Shown: positions 18,320 through 27,770, counted from the first letter of the stretch. The stretch: 64,000 nt of DNA from CAZJVD01 sp964549505 (GCA_964549505.1 CAZJVD010000010.1:46673-110672), one strand, 5' to 3'. Made by a program: numbers and translations. The notes: a model not told the origin generated them from the letters alone.

Positions 18320-19377
18320 CCTTTGTTCGGCGTCTGGCCGTCCTGTCGATCGCGTCGTTGATCTTTCTTTCGGTTCCGAGGCCAGCCTTTTCGGCTCGAG
18401 TGGACGATGTGCTGTCGATCTATTCCTGCTTGATGGGACGAAGGGACGTGTCCGAAAGCCGAGGTCGCCTCAAGAACGCGATTGTTCACAAAGATCGCGA
18501 GGAGGCCTTACAGATTCTGCGCAGTGCGGAGCTTCATACTCTTCATGGGATGATGATCACACTTCAGCGACGAATGGCTACCCGTGATCAGCTACGGCCC
18601 GACGAAGCGGCACTTTGGATTCGCTTTTTGAAATGGCTTTACGAACCCAAGTGGGATGAGGACACGCTTGAGCTTGAGACCGCCGCGCGTCGGGATCATC
18701 CGTTTCTAGCCTCGGGAGCACCGTTCTCGCGAGTCGACACGGATCTTGCCGATGGTCTCGTTCGCGTGATCCAGTGGCCGTCGGTTCCCAGGCGCACGCA
18801 TGGCGAGAGAGCTCCAAAGCCTCACTATGATGAACTGGCGTGGAAAAGAGCATTTGAGCCATTTTCAAAGCGAGCGTCCCACGAGAAGGACATCACCCAT
18901 GAGTTTCTCTGGATGTTTGCCATGCTCATCAATCACGAAGCGCAACACAATCGCTTCACGCACGTCGAACCGCTCCATGAGATTTTCTATCGGCGTTTGA
19001 GAGAGTTTGCGTTGGCGGCCAAGCAGCCTCGTCTCGCGTCTTGGATACTGATGGGGTATCTGCAGACGTATCAGGCCGCTCGCAGTGTGTTTCAAGATCC
19101 TGATATGCGTACATTAGAAGCATGGGCAGAGTTACCGACCGGAGAAAAGCGCTCTAGCTCGTACTTTCTCGTGCAGCTCGCATCGATGACAAACGCTCAG
19201 TTGGTGCGCTTCTTTTCGAAAGGCGTGTTGCCACGAAATCGTGGCGACGTCGTCAAGTGGTCCGATCCCACGGAGGCTGTGAACGCCATGCGCACGGTAA
19301 GTTTTTATCGTGATCACCCCATGAGTCGGATCTGCGACCGCGCGATGGTTCCGAAGAAGAGTAGAAGAAAGATTTAG
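18316..19377 (+). CDS. Exported protein of unknown function
   Basis: A 353-residue protein with a clear signal peptide ending near PAFSAR. The mature protein is helical and charged, with no recognised domain. A segment NHEAQHNRF resembles a metal-binding HExxH only loosely (the spacing is H-E-A-Q-H, with nearby Glu residues), and this may be chance. It is translationally coupled to the serine protease (ATGA overlap), so it may be its inhibitor, substrate or partner. Confidence 0.68.
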   Translation: MTFVRRLAVLSIASLIFLSVPRPAFSARVDDVLSIYSCLMGRRDVSESRGRLKNAIVHKDREEALQILRSAELHTLHGMMITLQRRMATRDQLRPDEAALWIRFLKWLYEPKWDEDTLELETAARRDHPFLASGAPFSRVDTDLADGLVRVIQWPSVPRRTHGERAPKPHYDELAWKRAFEPFSKRASHEKDITHEFLWMFAMLINHEAQHNRFTHVEPLHEIFYRRLREFALAAKQPRLASWILMGYLQTYQAARSVFQDPDMRTLEAWAELPTGEKRSSSYFLVQLASMTNAQLVRFFSKGVLPRNRGDVVKWSDPTEAVNAMRTVSFYRDHPMSRICDRAMVPKKSRRKI

Positions 19378-19386
19378 GATTCTATC

Positions 19387-20421
19387 TTGCAACGTGTGCT
19401 CGTTCTCTACACCGGAGGAACGTTTGGAATGGTCGGCAGCCGACGTTCGGCGAGTCGTCTCCGGTTTCCCAAGCTGGGCCCAGCGGCCTTGACGAGGCGT
19501 CTGTTTGAGCGTGTTCCTGAGTTGCATTCGATCGCTCGGTGCACCGTCGACGTGTTCAGTAACAAAGACTCTTCTGAGTTTGGTTTCACGGATTGGCAGG
19601 GCCTTGCCGATCGTATTCGTAAGCAGGGACGCGGTTATCGTGGCGTGGTGGTACTCCATGGGACGGACACGCTTGCGTACACCGCTTCGGCTTTGCATTA
19701 TCTGCTTCGCGGTTTCAGTCGGCCCGTGGTCATCACGGGTGCACAGCGACCGCTAGAGTCTTTACGCAATGATGCGCGACAGAACCTCATCACGGCGGTC
19801 GAGGTGGCCGCTCAAGCGCCTGGGGCGTCCACGTCGCGCGCGAAAGTACTCGTTGCCTTTGGGGATCAGGTTTACCTAGGTGTTGGTGTTCGAAAACGAA
19901 GCTCAACGGAGTTTCGTGCCTTTGAGAGTCCGCGGACCCCCGTGTTGGCTGAGATCGGGAGCTCGATCTTGTATCATCCCGAGTTTTTTAGCCGGCACGG
20001 GAGTCTTGCGGGAGGGGCGCGCGTTCGTTTACGAGGCTCGACGGGAGAGGTGCTTGCGCTGACGGGGACACCTGGATTTGCTGGAAAGCTTTTCACGGAA
20101 GACTTTTTCGCGCTTCGACCCGCCGTCGTCCTCACGGTGTATGCTTCGGGAACTGGACCCACGCGGCACCCGGAGTTTCTGGAGTTCCTGCGTGAGATAA
20201 AACGTCGCAAGCTTCCGCTGGTACTGGTGACCGAACGAAGTGGTTGGTCCGTCGATCCGAAGACGTATCCCGCCGCGCGCGCACTTTTCGAAGCAGATGC
20301 CATTTGGGCGACCGAGATGACGCCGGAGTGCGCGTATGTGAAGAGTGTTCTGGTTTCCCATGTGCTGGGTCGCGACCGAAACGCTACGCGTTTTCGCAAG
20401 ACCTGGAATCAGCTCAAGTAG
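19387..20421 (+). CDS. ansA: L-asparaginase (type I-like, cytoplasmic)
   Basis: A 344-residue enzyme that hydrolyses asparagine to aspartate and ammonia. Both active-site signatures are present: YTGGTFGM with nucleophile Thr12, and VVLHGTDTLAYTAS with the second Thr/Asp pair. PVVITGAQRPLESLRNDARQN follows in the usual order. There is no signal peptide, which supports the cytoplasmic type. The start is a TTG at 19387, directly before the first strand. It overlaps gshB tail to tail by 8 nt. Confidence 0.88.
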   Translation: MQRVLVLYTGGTFGMVGSRRSASRLRFPKLGPAALTRRLFERVPELHSIARCTVDVFSNKDSSEFGFTDWQGLADRIRKQGRGYRGVVVLHGTDTLAYTASALHYLLRGFSRPVVITGAQRPLESLRNDARQNLITAVEVAAQAPGASTSRAKVLVAFGDQVYLGVGVRKRSSTEFRAFESPRTPVLAEIGSSILYHPEFFSRHGSLAGGARVRLRGSTGEVLALTGTPGFAGKLFTEDFFALRPAVVLTVYASGTGPTRHPEFLEFLREIKRRKLPLVLVTERSGWSVDPKTYPAARALFEADAIWATEMTPECAYVKSVLVSHVLGRDRNATRFRKTWNQLK

Positions 20422-21361
20422 CGCGGCTCTCAATAGCATCCGTCAGGACGGTCACGCATTCGACGCGCGCGAGACGTTCGACCTCGAGCAGTCCTGTCGG
20501 CGACGTAAAGTTAATCTCCGTCAACCTGCCGCCAATGATATCCAATCCCGCTAGGATCACGCCGTGGTTGACGAGCGCCGGTGTGATGTCGTCAATGAGC
20601 TGCTGTTCAGTACGTGTGATCTTGGTTCGGTGAGCGGTGCCACCACGGACCATGTTCGCGCGATGATCACCGCCACGAGGTATACGAGTCATAGCACCGA
20701 GTGCGCGACCATCGACCCAAATCACGCGCTTGTCGCCAAGCTTCTCGACGGCTTTGACATACTCTTGCAGAACAATCTGTTGTCGTCCGCTCTGTGTGAG
20801 TGTTTCGAGAGTCACAGCCGTGTTGGGATCGCCGGGACGAATGAGGAAAATACCTTCTCCACCAAACTGATCGACCGGTTTCGCGATGGCAGAGCGTTTT
20901 CCAAGTGATTTTAAAAAAGCACGAAGATCGGTCATGTTTGAAGATACGACCGTTTCGGGTGTCCATTTTGGAAAGTGCAACGTCCAAAGCTTTTCATTGA
21001 AACTGAGTAGCGTTTTTGGAGGATTGAACACGTACGTCTTCTCCGGAGGAACGAGATCGAGAAGCTGGCAGGTTCTACGATACGCTTCATCGGGCGGAGG
21101 ATCCTTTCGCATACCGATCGCGTTCATCGAGCTGAGAAGAACCCGTTCGTTACCGACGACTTTGAAGAAATCATGTTTGCGATTGATCACCCGGACTCGA
21201 CGAACGCGAGCCCAAACCTGGTCACCAGAGAGCGTGAGGTCTCTTTGGTCACAGAAAAAACAATCCCATCCGCGCTTCTGAAGTTCGATCAGGAGAGCGA
21301 AGCTCGTGTCGTGGCCCACTTGAAGCGTTTCCATCGGGTCTTGAATACTCAAGTAACGCAT
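20414..21361 (-). CDS. gshB: Glutathione synthetase
   Basis: A 315-residue ATP-grasp ligase that joins gamma-glutamylcysteine and glycine. Family motifs are in order: AKPVDQFGGEGIF (ATP loop), LQEYVKAVEKLGDKRVIWVDG, GGDHRANMVRGGTAH and the C-terminal GLDIIGGRLTEINFTSPTG. Length equals E. coli GshB. The gene lies downstream of the rsuA-type gene on the same strand after a 56-bp gap and may be part of that long transcript. No gshA is visible in the window. Confidence 0.93.
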   Translation of the reverse strand: MRYLSIQDPMETLQVGHDTSFALLIELQKRGWDCFFCDQRDLTLSGDQVWARVRRVRVINRKHDFFKVVGNERVLLSSMNAIGMRKDPPPDEAYRRTCQLLDLVPPEKTYVFNPPKTLLSFNEKLWTLHFPKWTPETVVSSNMTDLRAFLKSLGKRSAIAKPVDQFGGEGIFLIRPGDPNTAVTLETLTQSGRQQIVLQEYVKAVEKLGDKRVIWVDGRALGAMTRIPRGGDHRANMVRGGTAHRTKITRTEQQLIDDITPALVNHGVILAGLDIIGGRLTEINFTSPTGLLEVERLARVECVTVLTDAIESRAT

Positions 21362-21417
21362 GTCCCGATTGTACAGGCCAGCGCACGACGAAGCAACGCA
21401 CGGAACGGGGTAAACCG

Positions 21418-22182
21418 TCAGGTGAATTGAGTGATGCCTAGTTTTGGCTGATCGAAAAGGGTTTCGAGTCCAGAACCCGTGAGACGACGAAACTTGCCAC
21501 GTTCGATGCTCTGACGATCGAGATGTCCGATGCGAATGCGCGTGAGACGCTCGACCAAAAAACCCGTAAGCTTGAACAGCTCCCGAAGATCACGACTCGA
21601 AAGCCCATGACACCAAAACTCAATCACTGATTTGTTGGCAAGACGACTCTTCGGTCGCGCCGCTTCGACAAACAGCCGACGCGTCTTTTCTCCAGGAGTT
21701 TTTAGGACGACCCCCTTGGTAAGACGTCTTAGTGTTTCAGGCCCAGGAGCTCCCTTGATTTTAGCTTCAAAAACCTCAGGGAGTTCACGGAGGGACTTGA
21801 GACGAGCTGCAAACTTAAGATCCGTTGTCGCCAAAATCACGCCGTCCGCATTGAAGTCGAGTGGTGCCAGAAAAACCCATCGACCATTGAGTTCCGGATG
21901 GACGTTCTTGAGAGTCCGTCGCCCCGAAATATCGTCCCGTAACTGGCAAAGGCAACCCTTGGGCTTATTCAATAAAATGGTTTCAGGAGTGGACTCGCGA
22001 ATATGGAGAAGCTTGCCGCGAACCTTTATCGAGTCTTCTTGCGGATCAGCAAGGTCACCGGGCTTCGCCTTTTGACCATTGATCGTGATCAGACCTTCCT
22101 TAAGCCAACGGTCGGCCTCACGGCGTGAAACACGCAAAGTCTCGGCTACGATCTTTTGTACACGTATTAAAGGGGAACTCAC
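21418..22182 (-). CDS. RsuA/RluB-family pseudouridine synthase with altered active-site motif
   Basis: A 254-residue protein with an N-terminal S4 RNA-binding domain (about 1-60) and an RsuA/RluB/E/F catalytic domain. The catalytic Asp109 is present, but the usual GRLD reads APLD, followed by FNADGVILATTD. The conserved Arg before Leu-Asp is therefore missing. The gene order scpA-scpB-pseudouridine synthase is the standard location of rluB in many bacteria. It starts 8 nt after the scpB stop. It should modify a uridine in rRNA if active. Confidence 0.85.
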   Translation of the reverse strand: MSSPLIRVQKIVAETLRVSRREADRWLKEGLITINGQKAKPGDLADPQEDSIKVRGKLLHIRESTPETILLNKPKGCLCQLRDDISGRRTLKNVHPELNGRWVFLAPLDFNADGVILATTDLKFAARLKSLRELPEVFEAKIKGAPGPETLRRLTKGVVLKTPGEKTRRLFVEAARPKSRLANKSVIEFWCHGLSSRDLRELFKLTGFLVERLTRIRIGHLDRQSIERGKFRRLTGSGLETLFDQPKLGITQFT

Positions 22183-22190
22183 GGACTGCG

Positions 22191-23246
22191 TTATAACAGA
22201 GTTTGCGGTTCCGTGTTCTCGTTTGTTGAGGGCTCGGCCTGCAACTCATCGAGATAGGGTGTAGCGATCGGAATAGCGCTGATTCGTTCACGAATTTCAC
22301 GTAAAAGCCGCTGATCTTCCGTTTCGACCTCAGAATCGGCTTCGAGTGGGTTCTTGAGGATCGCCCCATCGAGATTCATTTTCGTGACGAGTTTTCGAAT
22401 CTCGAGGAGTGTCGGATCCGTTTCATCGGCTTGCACATGGGGGACCATGGCCTCGATCTCCTGCAGCGGAGGCAAGCCGTCTAGGTTGCCCAAGCCAAAG
22501 AGTTCTAAGAAAAACTTCGTCGTTCGATAGAGAATCGGGCGTCCGGGCAACTCCGATCGTCCTGCCATCTCGACCAAACCGCGTTCGAGCAGCGTTCTTA
22601 AGAAGTGGCTCGAATCCACGCCGCGAATCTTGTCGATATCTTCGCGCATTGTGGGTTGCTTATAGGCAACGATCGCCAATGTCTCCATCGCACCCTTGGT
22701 CAGCCGCTGCGTCTGTACTTTAGCCAGGCGTTGAACCGCCCGCGCTGAAGTAGGCTTCGTGCGAAACTGATACCCGCTCGCAATCTCGCAGAGTTCGATT
22801 CCATGAGCGCTATCCTGATAACGTGCCTGAAGTGCTTGAATGGCTGCTTCGTAGACGGCGGTCTCGACGGTGTCGCCCAAGATATCCTTGAGTCGCTGGA
22901 GCGACAGCGGACGATCCGAAACAAAAAGCACGCTCTCAATGGAACTTTGAACGACCGCCGGATCCAGTTCCTGCCCGGAAAGCCCCGCGAACGGCGCTGG
23001 CGGAAGTGGCGATGCATCGCTTTCGTCGTCGGTTTGTGGCGTGGCTTCCTTCGCGTCAGCTGACTCGGCCTCGACGGCTTCGGAGCGATTTTGCTCAAGC
23101 GCTTCTTCGTGGTGAATTTCCATCTTGGCCTCGAGTCCGTCGAGATCGAGCGGCTCGTCGGTCGCTTGCGCCTCGTGAACGTCCTGCAGCGAGGATTGAA
23201 AAGGGTCCTGAATCAAGAGAACTTCTTCGGATTTCTTTTTCTTCAT
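22191..23246 (-). CDS. scpB: Condensin subunit ScpB
   Basis: A 351-residue protein; the ScpB winged-helix pair spans about 85-265 (SIESVLFVSDRPLSLQRLKDIL at its start, ETLAIVAYKQPTMREDIDKIRGVD in the middle). It carries an acidic N-terminal extension of about 85 residues and a long acidic C-terminal tail, both more than usual. ScpB pairs with ScpA and SMC to organise and segregate the chromosome. Its start overlaps the scpA stop by 4 nt. Confidence 0.94.
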   Translation of the reverse strand: MKKKKSEEVLLIQDPFQSSLQDVHEAQATDEPLDLDGLEAKMEIHHEEALEQNRSEAVEAESADAKEATPQTDDESDASPLPPAPFAGLSGQELDPAVVQSSIESVLFVSDRPLSLQRLKDILGDTVETAVYEAAIQALQARYQDSAHGIELCEIASGYQFRTKPTSARAVQRLAKVQTQRLTKGAMETLAIVAYKQPTMREDIDKIRGVDSSHFLRTLLERGLVEMAGRSELPGRPILYRTTKFFLELFGLGNLDGLPPLQEIEAMVPHVQADETDPTLLEIRKLVTKMNLDGAILKNPLEADSEVETEDQRLLREIRERISAIPIATPYLDELQAEPSTNENTEPQTLL

Positions 23247-24085
23247 AAGCCTGGACCTTCCGTGGGCAGTGCTGGCATTTCAAACCCGACCGCGAGTTCG
23301 GGGTTGAAACCCTCTAAGTTTTCAACCAATTCGAGCCAAAGAGGACCGTAAATCTTTTCTTGATGTAGCTTGAGTTTCTTGAGTCGTGCGAGTTCAAGAG
23401 AAGCTAAAAACGTCACAACATTCTCGGCCCGTGACGAATCATCGAGAACCAGCCTTTTGAAAGCGGTCATCTCGTGGATGCGCAGCTTCGTCGCGAACTC
23501 GAGAATTTTTTCTGTCAACGACACGGTTTCTTTTCGGAGAATTTTCTTTCGGCGATGTGCGCGCACCAAAATATCCTGCATCCCGAGAGCGAGATCGGAC
23601 ATATTGAGGTCGCGCCACACCCGTTCGATGGGTGGTCTTGGATTGGAGCGCGTGAAGACATCTTCGTAGAGCTTTGGACGCTTAGCGATCTCCGCACCCA
23701 TTGAGAGGAAGCGTTTGTGTTCGAGAAGCTGACGTATGAGTTTCTCAGGCGTAAGGATGCCGTCGTCTTCGTCATCACGCAGACTTGGATCGAGTGGGTC
23801 CTTTGGTAAAAGCGCGCGACTTTTCCAGAGTAGCAAGGTTGCAGCCATCAACAAAAAGTCACTTGCGAGGTCGAAATCCATGGCGTGCAGGCGTCGGACA
23901 TAAGCGAGGAACTGATCCGTCACTTGTGAGATCGACAGACGCGAAATATCCAGCTCGTGCGTCTGGATGAGGAAAAGCAAAAGGTCCAATGGACCCTCGA
24001 ACTGCTCGGTTTTGATTTTCAGGTCGGCGTCGCCAGTTTCGCCGGTATTCAAGGCATTCAACACCGCTTTATCATACCGAATCAC
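23243..24085 (-). CDS. scpA: Condensin kleisin subunit ScpA
   Basis: A 280-residue kleisin. The N-terminal signature FEGPLDLLLFLIQTHELDI and the following ISQVTDQFLAYV are typical, and the C-terminal winged-helix region binds the SMC head (VVTFLASLELARLKKL). It bridges SMC heads together with ScpB. It is the promoter-side partner of scpB and begins 46 bp after trpS on the same strand. Confidence 0.94.
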   Translation of the reverse strand: MIRYDKAVLNALNTGETGDADLKIKTEQFEGPLDLLLFLIQTHELDISRLSISQVTDQFLAYVRRLHAMDFDLASDFLLMAATLLLWKSRALLPKDPLDPSLRDDEDDGILTPEKLIRQLLEHKRFLSMGAEIAKRPKLYEDVFTRSNPRPPIERVWRDLNMSDLALGMQDILVRAHRRKKILRKETVSLTEKILEFATKLRIHEMTAFKRLVLDDSSRAENVVTFLASLELARLKKLKLHQEKIYGPLWLELVENLEGFNPELAVGFEMPALPTEGPGL

Positions 24086-24131
24086 TCGCTTAAATCAAGG
24101 TCGCGATTCTAGGCCTAAAGAGCTGAAAAGG

Positions 24132-25151
24132 TTAGCGTTTCCTAATAGGGAAGCCCACCGCTTTGTAAACACGGTCGAGTGTTACCCGAGCCGACTCCAT
24201 CGCCTTCTTGGCGCCGCGCTCCAAAATCGTCTCCAAAGCGCCGCGATCGGAGAGAAAATCCTGGGTTCGCTTGCGAATGGGTCCGACGAATCCTTTGACG
24301 ATCTCTGCCGTGTCCACTTTGAGGTGGCCGTACTGTTTGCCCGCATACGAACGGACGATCTCGTCGGGAGTTTTCCCGGTGATGCTGGCCTGAATATCAA
24401 TCAAGCCGTGCACGCCAGCTTGTTCGTCGTTGTAGGCGATCTCGCCTTTCGTGTCGGTGACGGCGGCTTTGATCTTTTTCTCAATCGCCGCATCGTCGTC
24501 CGACATAAAGATGCAGCCTTTTGGATTTTCGGCTGACTTGGACATCTTTTTGTCGGGATTCTGAAGGTCCATGATACGGCCACCGATTTTTCGGATCAAA
24601 GGTTCGGGAACACGAAAGAGTTTTTCTCCGTAACGTTTGTTCATGCGTTCGGCGATATCGCGTGAAAGCTCGAGATGCTGCTTTTGGTCTTGGCCGACAG
24701 GAACGACGTCGGTCTCGTAGAGCAAAATATCGGCAGCCATGAGTACAGGATACGTGAACAAGCCAACAGGAATGTTCTGTCCCGCAAGATCGCTCTTGTC
24801 CTTGAACTGAGTCATGCGCGTGAGCTCACCCATGTACGCGTGACACATGAGAACCCAAGCGAGTTCGGCGTGTTCTGAAACCTGCGATTGCACGAAAAGT
24901 GTGGCGTGATCGGGGTCGACACCGGCTGCGAGGTACGTCGCGATCACGTGGAATGTGTTTTCGCGAAGCTCGTTGGGATCCTGTTTGACGGTGATGGCAT
25001 GACTGTCCACCGCCATGAAAAAGCAGCGATACTGTTTCTGCTCGCTCACCCAGTTTTTGAGCGCACCGAGAGCGTTTCCAAGATGTAAACCGTTCGTCGG
25101 CTGCATCCCGGAAAGCAGTGTCTTTTGAGCCGAGGGCTTCGCGGCTGTCAC
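24132..25151 (-). CDS. trpS: Tryptophanyl-tRNA synthetase
   Basis: A 339-residue class I synthetase that charges tRNA-Trp. The HIGH-type motif is GLHLGNALG near residues 21-29. The KMSKS motif is complete (KKMSKSAEN). The Trp-binding VGQDQKQHLELSRD segment is present. It overlaps the M50 protease stop by 4 nt (ATGA), so it is translated as part of the xerD-to-rsuA-type operon. Confidence 0.95.
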   Translation of the reverse strand: MTAAKPSAQKTLLSGMQPTNGLHLGNALGALKNWVSEQKQYRCFFMAVDSHAITVKQDPNELRENTFHVIATYLAAGVDPDHATLFVQSQVSEHAELAWVLMCHAYMGELTRMTQFKDKSDLAGQNIPVGLFTYPVLMAADILLYETDVVPVGQDQKQHLELSRDIAERMNKRYGEKLFRVPEPLIRKIGGRIMDLQNPDKKMSKSAENPKGCIFMSDDDAAIEKKIKAAVTDTKGEIAYNDEQAGVHGLIDIQASITGKTPDEIVRSYAGKQYGHLKVDTAEIVKGFVGPIRKRTQDFLSDRGALETILERGAKKAMESARVTLDRVYKAVGFPIRKR

Positions 25152-25864
25152 AGGCCAGTCCCCAGCATCGCCCCCATACCTGTCGCTGTCACGACGGTCT
25201 GAATGATGGTGGCGCAGGCTTGGATCGTAAGGCTTCCGAAAAACACGACCGGGTACGAAAGAACCCGAAACACGCCCGTCATCATGAGGGCCATGATGAT
25301 GAAGAAACTGTATTGCGCGAGGGCTTCGTACCGTTCGGCTTTGTCGCGATCCATAAAGCTCTGGATGATCTTGGCGCCGTCGAGCGGGGGTAGGGGAATA
25401 AGATTAAAAAACGCGAGACCGAAATTCAGGAAAACGGAACTCTCCGCCATCTTTACGAAAGGTTCTTTGAGGTAAAACGTGTCCGATACGAAAACATGAA
25501 TCATGACGAGTGCCATACCGAACAAAAAAGCCAGTAGAACATTCATCAAGGGTCCTGCGGAGGCGACCCAAAACAATCCCTTTCGATATTTTGTAAACCG
25601 CTCCGGTGAAATTGGAACAGGCTTCGCCCAACCAAAGCCAATCGGTGAGCTCAACAAGATGATCATGATGGGAATAGCAATCGTCCCGATCCAATCGATG
25701 TGTGGCAACGGGTTGAGGGTCAAGCGTCCCTGATCTTTAGCGGTCGTGTCCCCAAACTTGTTGGCCATCCAGCCATGGGCGTACTCATGAAAGACAATCG
25801 CCATCACGAAAGGAACAAAAACGATCGAAAGTGTCTGGAGGCTTGTGCTGAAGTCAGCGTTCAT
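25148..25864 (-). CDS. Site-2-protease-family membrane metalloprotease (M50)
   Basis: A 238-residue polytopic protein with zinc motif HEYAHG (His26, Glu27, His30) in the first membrane helix and the third ligand in NLIPLPPLDG. About five or six hydrophobic segments are visible and there is no PDZ domain. Compact S2P proteins of this type (YwhC/Rv-type, group III) lie between xerD and trpS in many deltaproteobacteria. Substrates are unknown. It starts 27 bp after xerD. Confidence 0.9.
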   Translation of the reverse strand: MNADFSTSLQTLSIVFVPFVMAIVFHEYAHGWMANKFGDTTAKDQGRLTLNPLPHIDWIGTIAIPIMIILLSSPIGFGWAKPVPISPERFTKYRKGLFWVASAGPLMNVLLAFLFGMALVMIHVFVSDTFYLKEPFVKMAESSVFLNFGLAFFNLIPLPPLDGAKIIQSFMDRDKAERYEALAQYSFFIIMALMMTGVFRVLSYPVVFFGSLTIQACATIIQTVVTATGMGAMLGTGL

Positions 25865-25891
25865 TGAAGTTTCTGTTTACCACATCATGCT

Positions 25892-26860
25892 TTACTTGCC
25901 ACGCGGATGAAAACGTCGATGGGTGTCTTTGAGATGTTCGGAGCTGACGTGGGTGTAGATCTGCGTGGTCGAAATATCGCAGTGTCCGAGCAGCGTTTGA
26001 AGCGAGCGCAGGTTCATTCCGGCTTCGATCAGATGCGTGGCAAAGGAGTGCCGGAGCACGTGAGGGCTGAGTTTTGTCGCGAGTCCGGCCGCCTCTCCGA
26101 GTCTCTGGACAAGGACCCAGGCCGCTTGGCGTGTGAGCGGGTGACCCCGAGGATTCGTGAAGACAAAATCATGTTCGCTCGCCGCGAGTAGCTCCGGTCG
26201 TGAGAGTTTGATGTATCCGCGCAAGGCTTCGAGCGCTTCGGGCGCTATCAGAACCAGGCGTTCTTTGGATCCCTTGCCGAGGATTTTGATCTGGCGCTCC
26301 CGATATCGAATCGAGCCGAGTTTCAGTCCGACAAGTTCGGAGATACGAAGACCCGTCGCATAGAGGATGACGATCATGATCTCATCGCGTCGCTTCAGTT
26401 CGTTCGCCTGTTTACATCGATAGGGTTGAAATGTGGCCGCTGTTTCCAAGAGCGTTTCAATGTCGCCGCGTGAAAGGAGTTTCGGTAACGTGCGCGGTGT
26501 TTTGCGGGGAACATATCCTTTGAATGGATCAGTGGTGATTCCTTGTTCGTCGTTCAGATAGAGATAGAGCTGACGAAGGGCACTCAAGCGTCGTGCGATG
26601 GTGCGCGCTTTGAGTTTTCTTTGGTCGGAAAGTTCGGCACAGAACTGTATGAGCGCTTCGGGATCAAAGGACTCGGGACTGAGCTTGTGCCGACCAAGAA
26701 ACTCCGCCCAATCTTTTAAGTCACTGTGATACGAGGCGAGCGTGCTTCGTGACGAAGCCGCATCGAGACGCTTTGCGCGCAGAAAACTTTCCAAAAAGCG
26801 TTCGACACCTACCTCGAGGCTCGGGGTACGCAAGGTACGTAACCGTGCTTTCGTCGTCAC
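25892..26860 (-). CDS. Tyrosine recombinase XerC/XerD type
   Basis: A 322-residue site-specific recombinase. A SAM-like N-terminal DNA-binding domain (about 15-110) is followed by the catalytic domain with Arg in TGLRISELV, His/Arg in HVLRHSFATHL, His in LGHCDISTTQ and the nucleophile Tyr in IYTHVSSEHL. It probably resolves chromosome dimers at dif, consistent with its place next to scpAB. Whether it is the C or D paralogue cannot be decided here. It is the first gene of a five- or six-gene minus-strand operon. Confidence 0.9.
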   Translation of the reverse strand: MTTKARLRTLRTPSLEVGVERFLESFLRAKRLDAASSRSTLASYHSDLKDWAEFLGRHKLSPESFDPEALIQFCAELSDQRKLKARTIARRLSALRQLYLYLNDEQGITTDPFKGYVPRKTPRTLPKLLSRGDIETLLETAATFQPYRCKQANELKRRDEIMIVILYATGLRISELVGLKLGSIRYRERQIKILGKGSKERLVLIAPEALEALRGYIKLSRPELLAASEHDFVFTNPRGHPLTRQAAWVLVQRLGEAAGLATKLSPHVLRHSFATHLIEAGMNLRSLQTLLGHCDISTTQIYTHVSSEHLKDTHRRFHPRGK

Positions 26861-26900
26861 TGCTTAGAGAATAATCGGGAACCTGAAAAAGAGCCTAAAA

Positions 26901-26937
26901 AAAGAGAAAGAGGGACTAGGCACGCTAGTCCCTCTTT
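26901..26937 (-). terminator. Rho-independent terminator of the glycine-rich lipoprotein gene
   Basis: A perfect 13-bp stem (26907-26919 with 26925-26937, arm AAAGAGGGACTAG) encloses a 5-nt loop. On the minus strand the hairpin is followed by TTTCTCTTTTTTT, so it ends transcription of the gene at 27062-27715 before it reaches xerD. Confidence 0.85.
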
Positions 26938-27061
26938 CGTAACTCGCAGGGCATGTCCGAACTGCGAGCATTCCGGTTCTTTTCGACCTTGGGCTAGGTC
27001 TGAATCATCACGTCAACTGGCCCCTGCTACTACTTCCGCGACCGGAAAACTTGGTCTGCTC

Positions 27062-27715
27062 TTAGAACGCGAGAGGGATACCTTGACCGTTGATGTACAA
27101 GTAGACCATTCCCCAGACTGTCTGGCTGGATTGGCTGTACCCAAAGTCGATACCCATTTGGTTCACGCAGATCGATGCTTGCTGGTTAGGATAGGATCCT
27201 CCGCCGCCGAACATTCCGCCGAACTGAGCATAAATATTACTAACTGTTTGTGAGTTCAGAATGATGCTGCCTTGAATTTGCGTGTTGCCCGTGTTGCCAC
27301 TGCCGCCGCTTCCACCGCAACTGCCGTAAGGACCGCAGCCATTGGTGATCAAATTCAAACTGACCTGTCCGCTTGCGCCGGTCTTATGATATTGGCCACC
27401 GGCTCCACCGCTACCGACAGTGAGCTGTCCGTACTGGGTTGATGGATAAGGACCGCCCTGAAAGTACTGTGATGGAAAAGGTGCCATCAATGTTCCAGCG
27501 ACGATGCTTGCGCTATCGACATACGTTCCTGAGCCAGGAATAGAACTAAAACCAATAGGGGCTGAGATCGGTGCGCAACCGCCGGGGGCGAAACCGCCAA
27601 GCCCGTTGTTGATACCGTTCACGCCGTTACCGTCGTTGCTTGATCCGCAACCTGATAGAAGGGCCGCGCTCAAAAACGCGATACTCAGGACCCACGTGTA
27701 TTTCCACCTCAACAT
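27062..27715 (-). CDS. Glycine-rich lipoprotein of unknown function
   Basis: A 217-residue lipoprotein: basic MLRWK start, hydrophobic core and lipobox LLSGC. The mature part is rich in Gly, Ser, Asn and Gln, with several Cys-Gly pairs, and no known domain was recognised. The Met at 27715 is chosen over a longer frame because GGAGTGG precedes it and the signal peptide starts there. It is a single-gene unit with a sigma54-type promoter at 27771-27785 and a strong terminator after a 120-nt 3' leader, which suggests regulated, possibly abundant expression. Confidence 0.78.
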   Translation of the reverse strand: MLRWKYTWVLSIAFLSAALLSGCGSSNDGNGVNGINNGLGGFAPGGCAPISAPIGFSSIPGSGTYVDSASIVAGTLMAPFPSQYFQGGPYPSTQYGQLTVGSGGAGGQYHKTGASGQVSLNLITNGCGPYGSCGGSGGSGNTGNTQIQGSIILNSQTVSNIYAQFGGMFGGGGSYPNQQASICVNQMGIDFGYSQSSQTVWGMVYLYINGQGIPLAF

Positions 27716-27770
27716 AAACCACTCCCGCTTCACCGAATCTACAAGGGCGAAGCTCTCGGAGAGGAGATGA

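Noticed and set aside
26941..27061. Small hairpins downstream of the lipoprotein gene
   Set aside because: CTCGCAG/CTGCGAG and others are short with large loops; the strong terminator at 26901-26937 explains the region.
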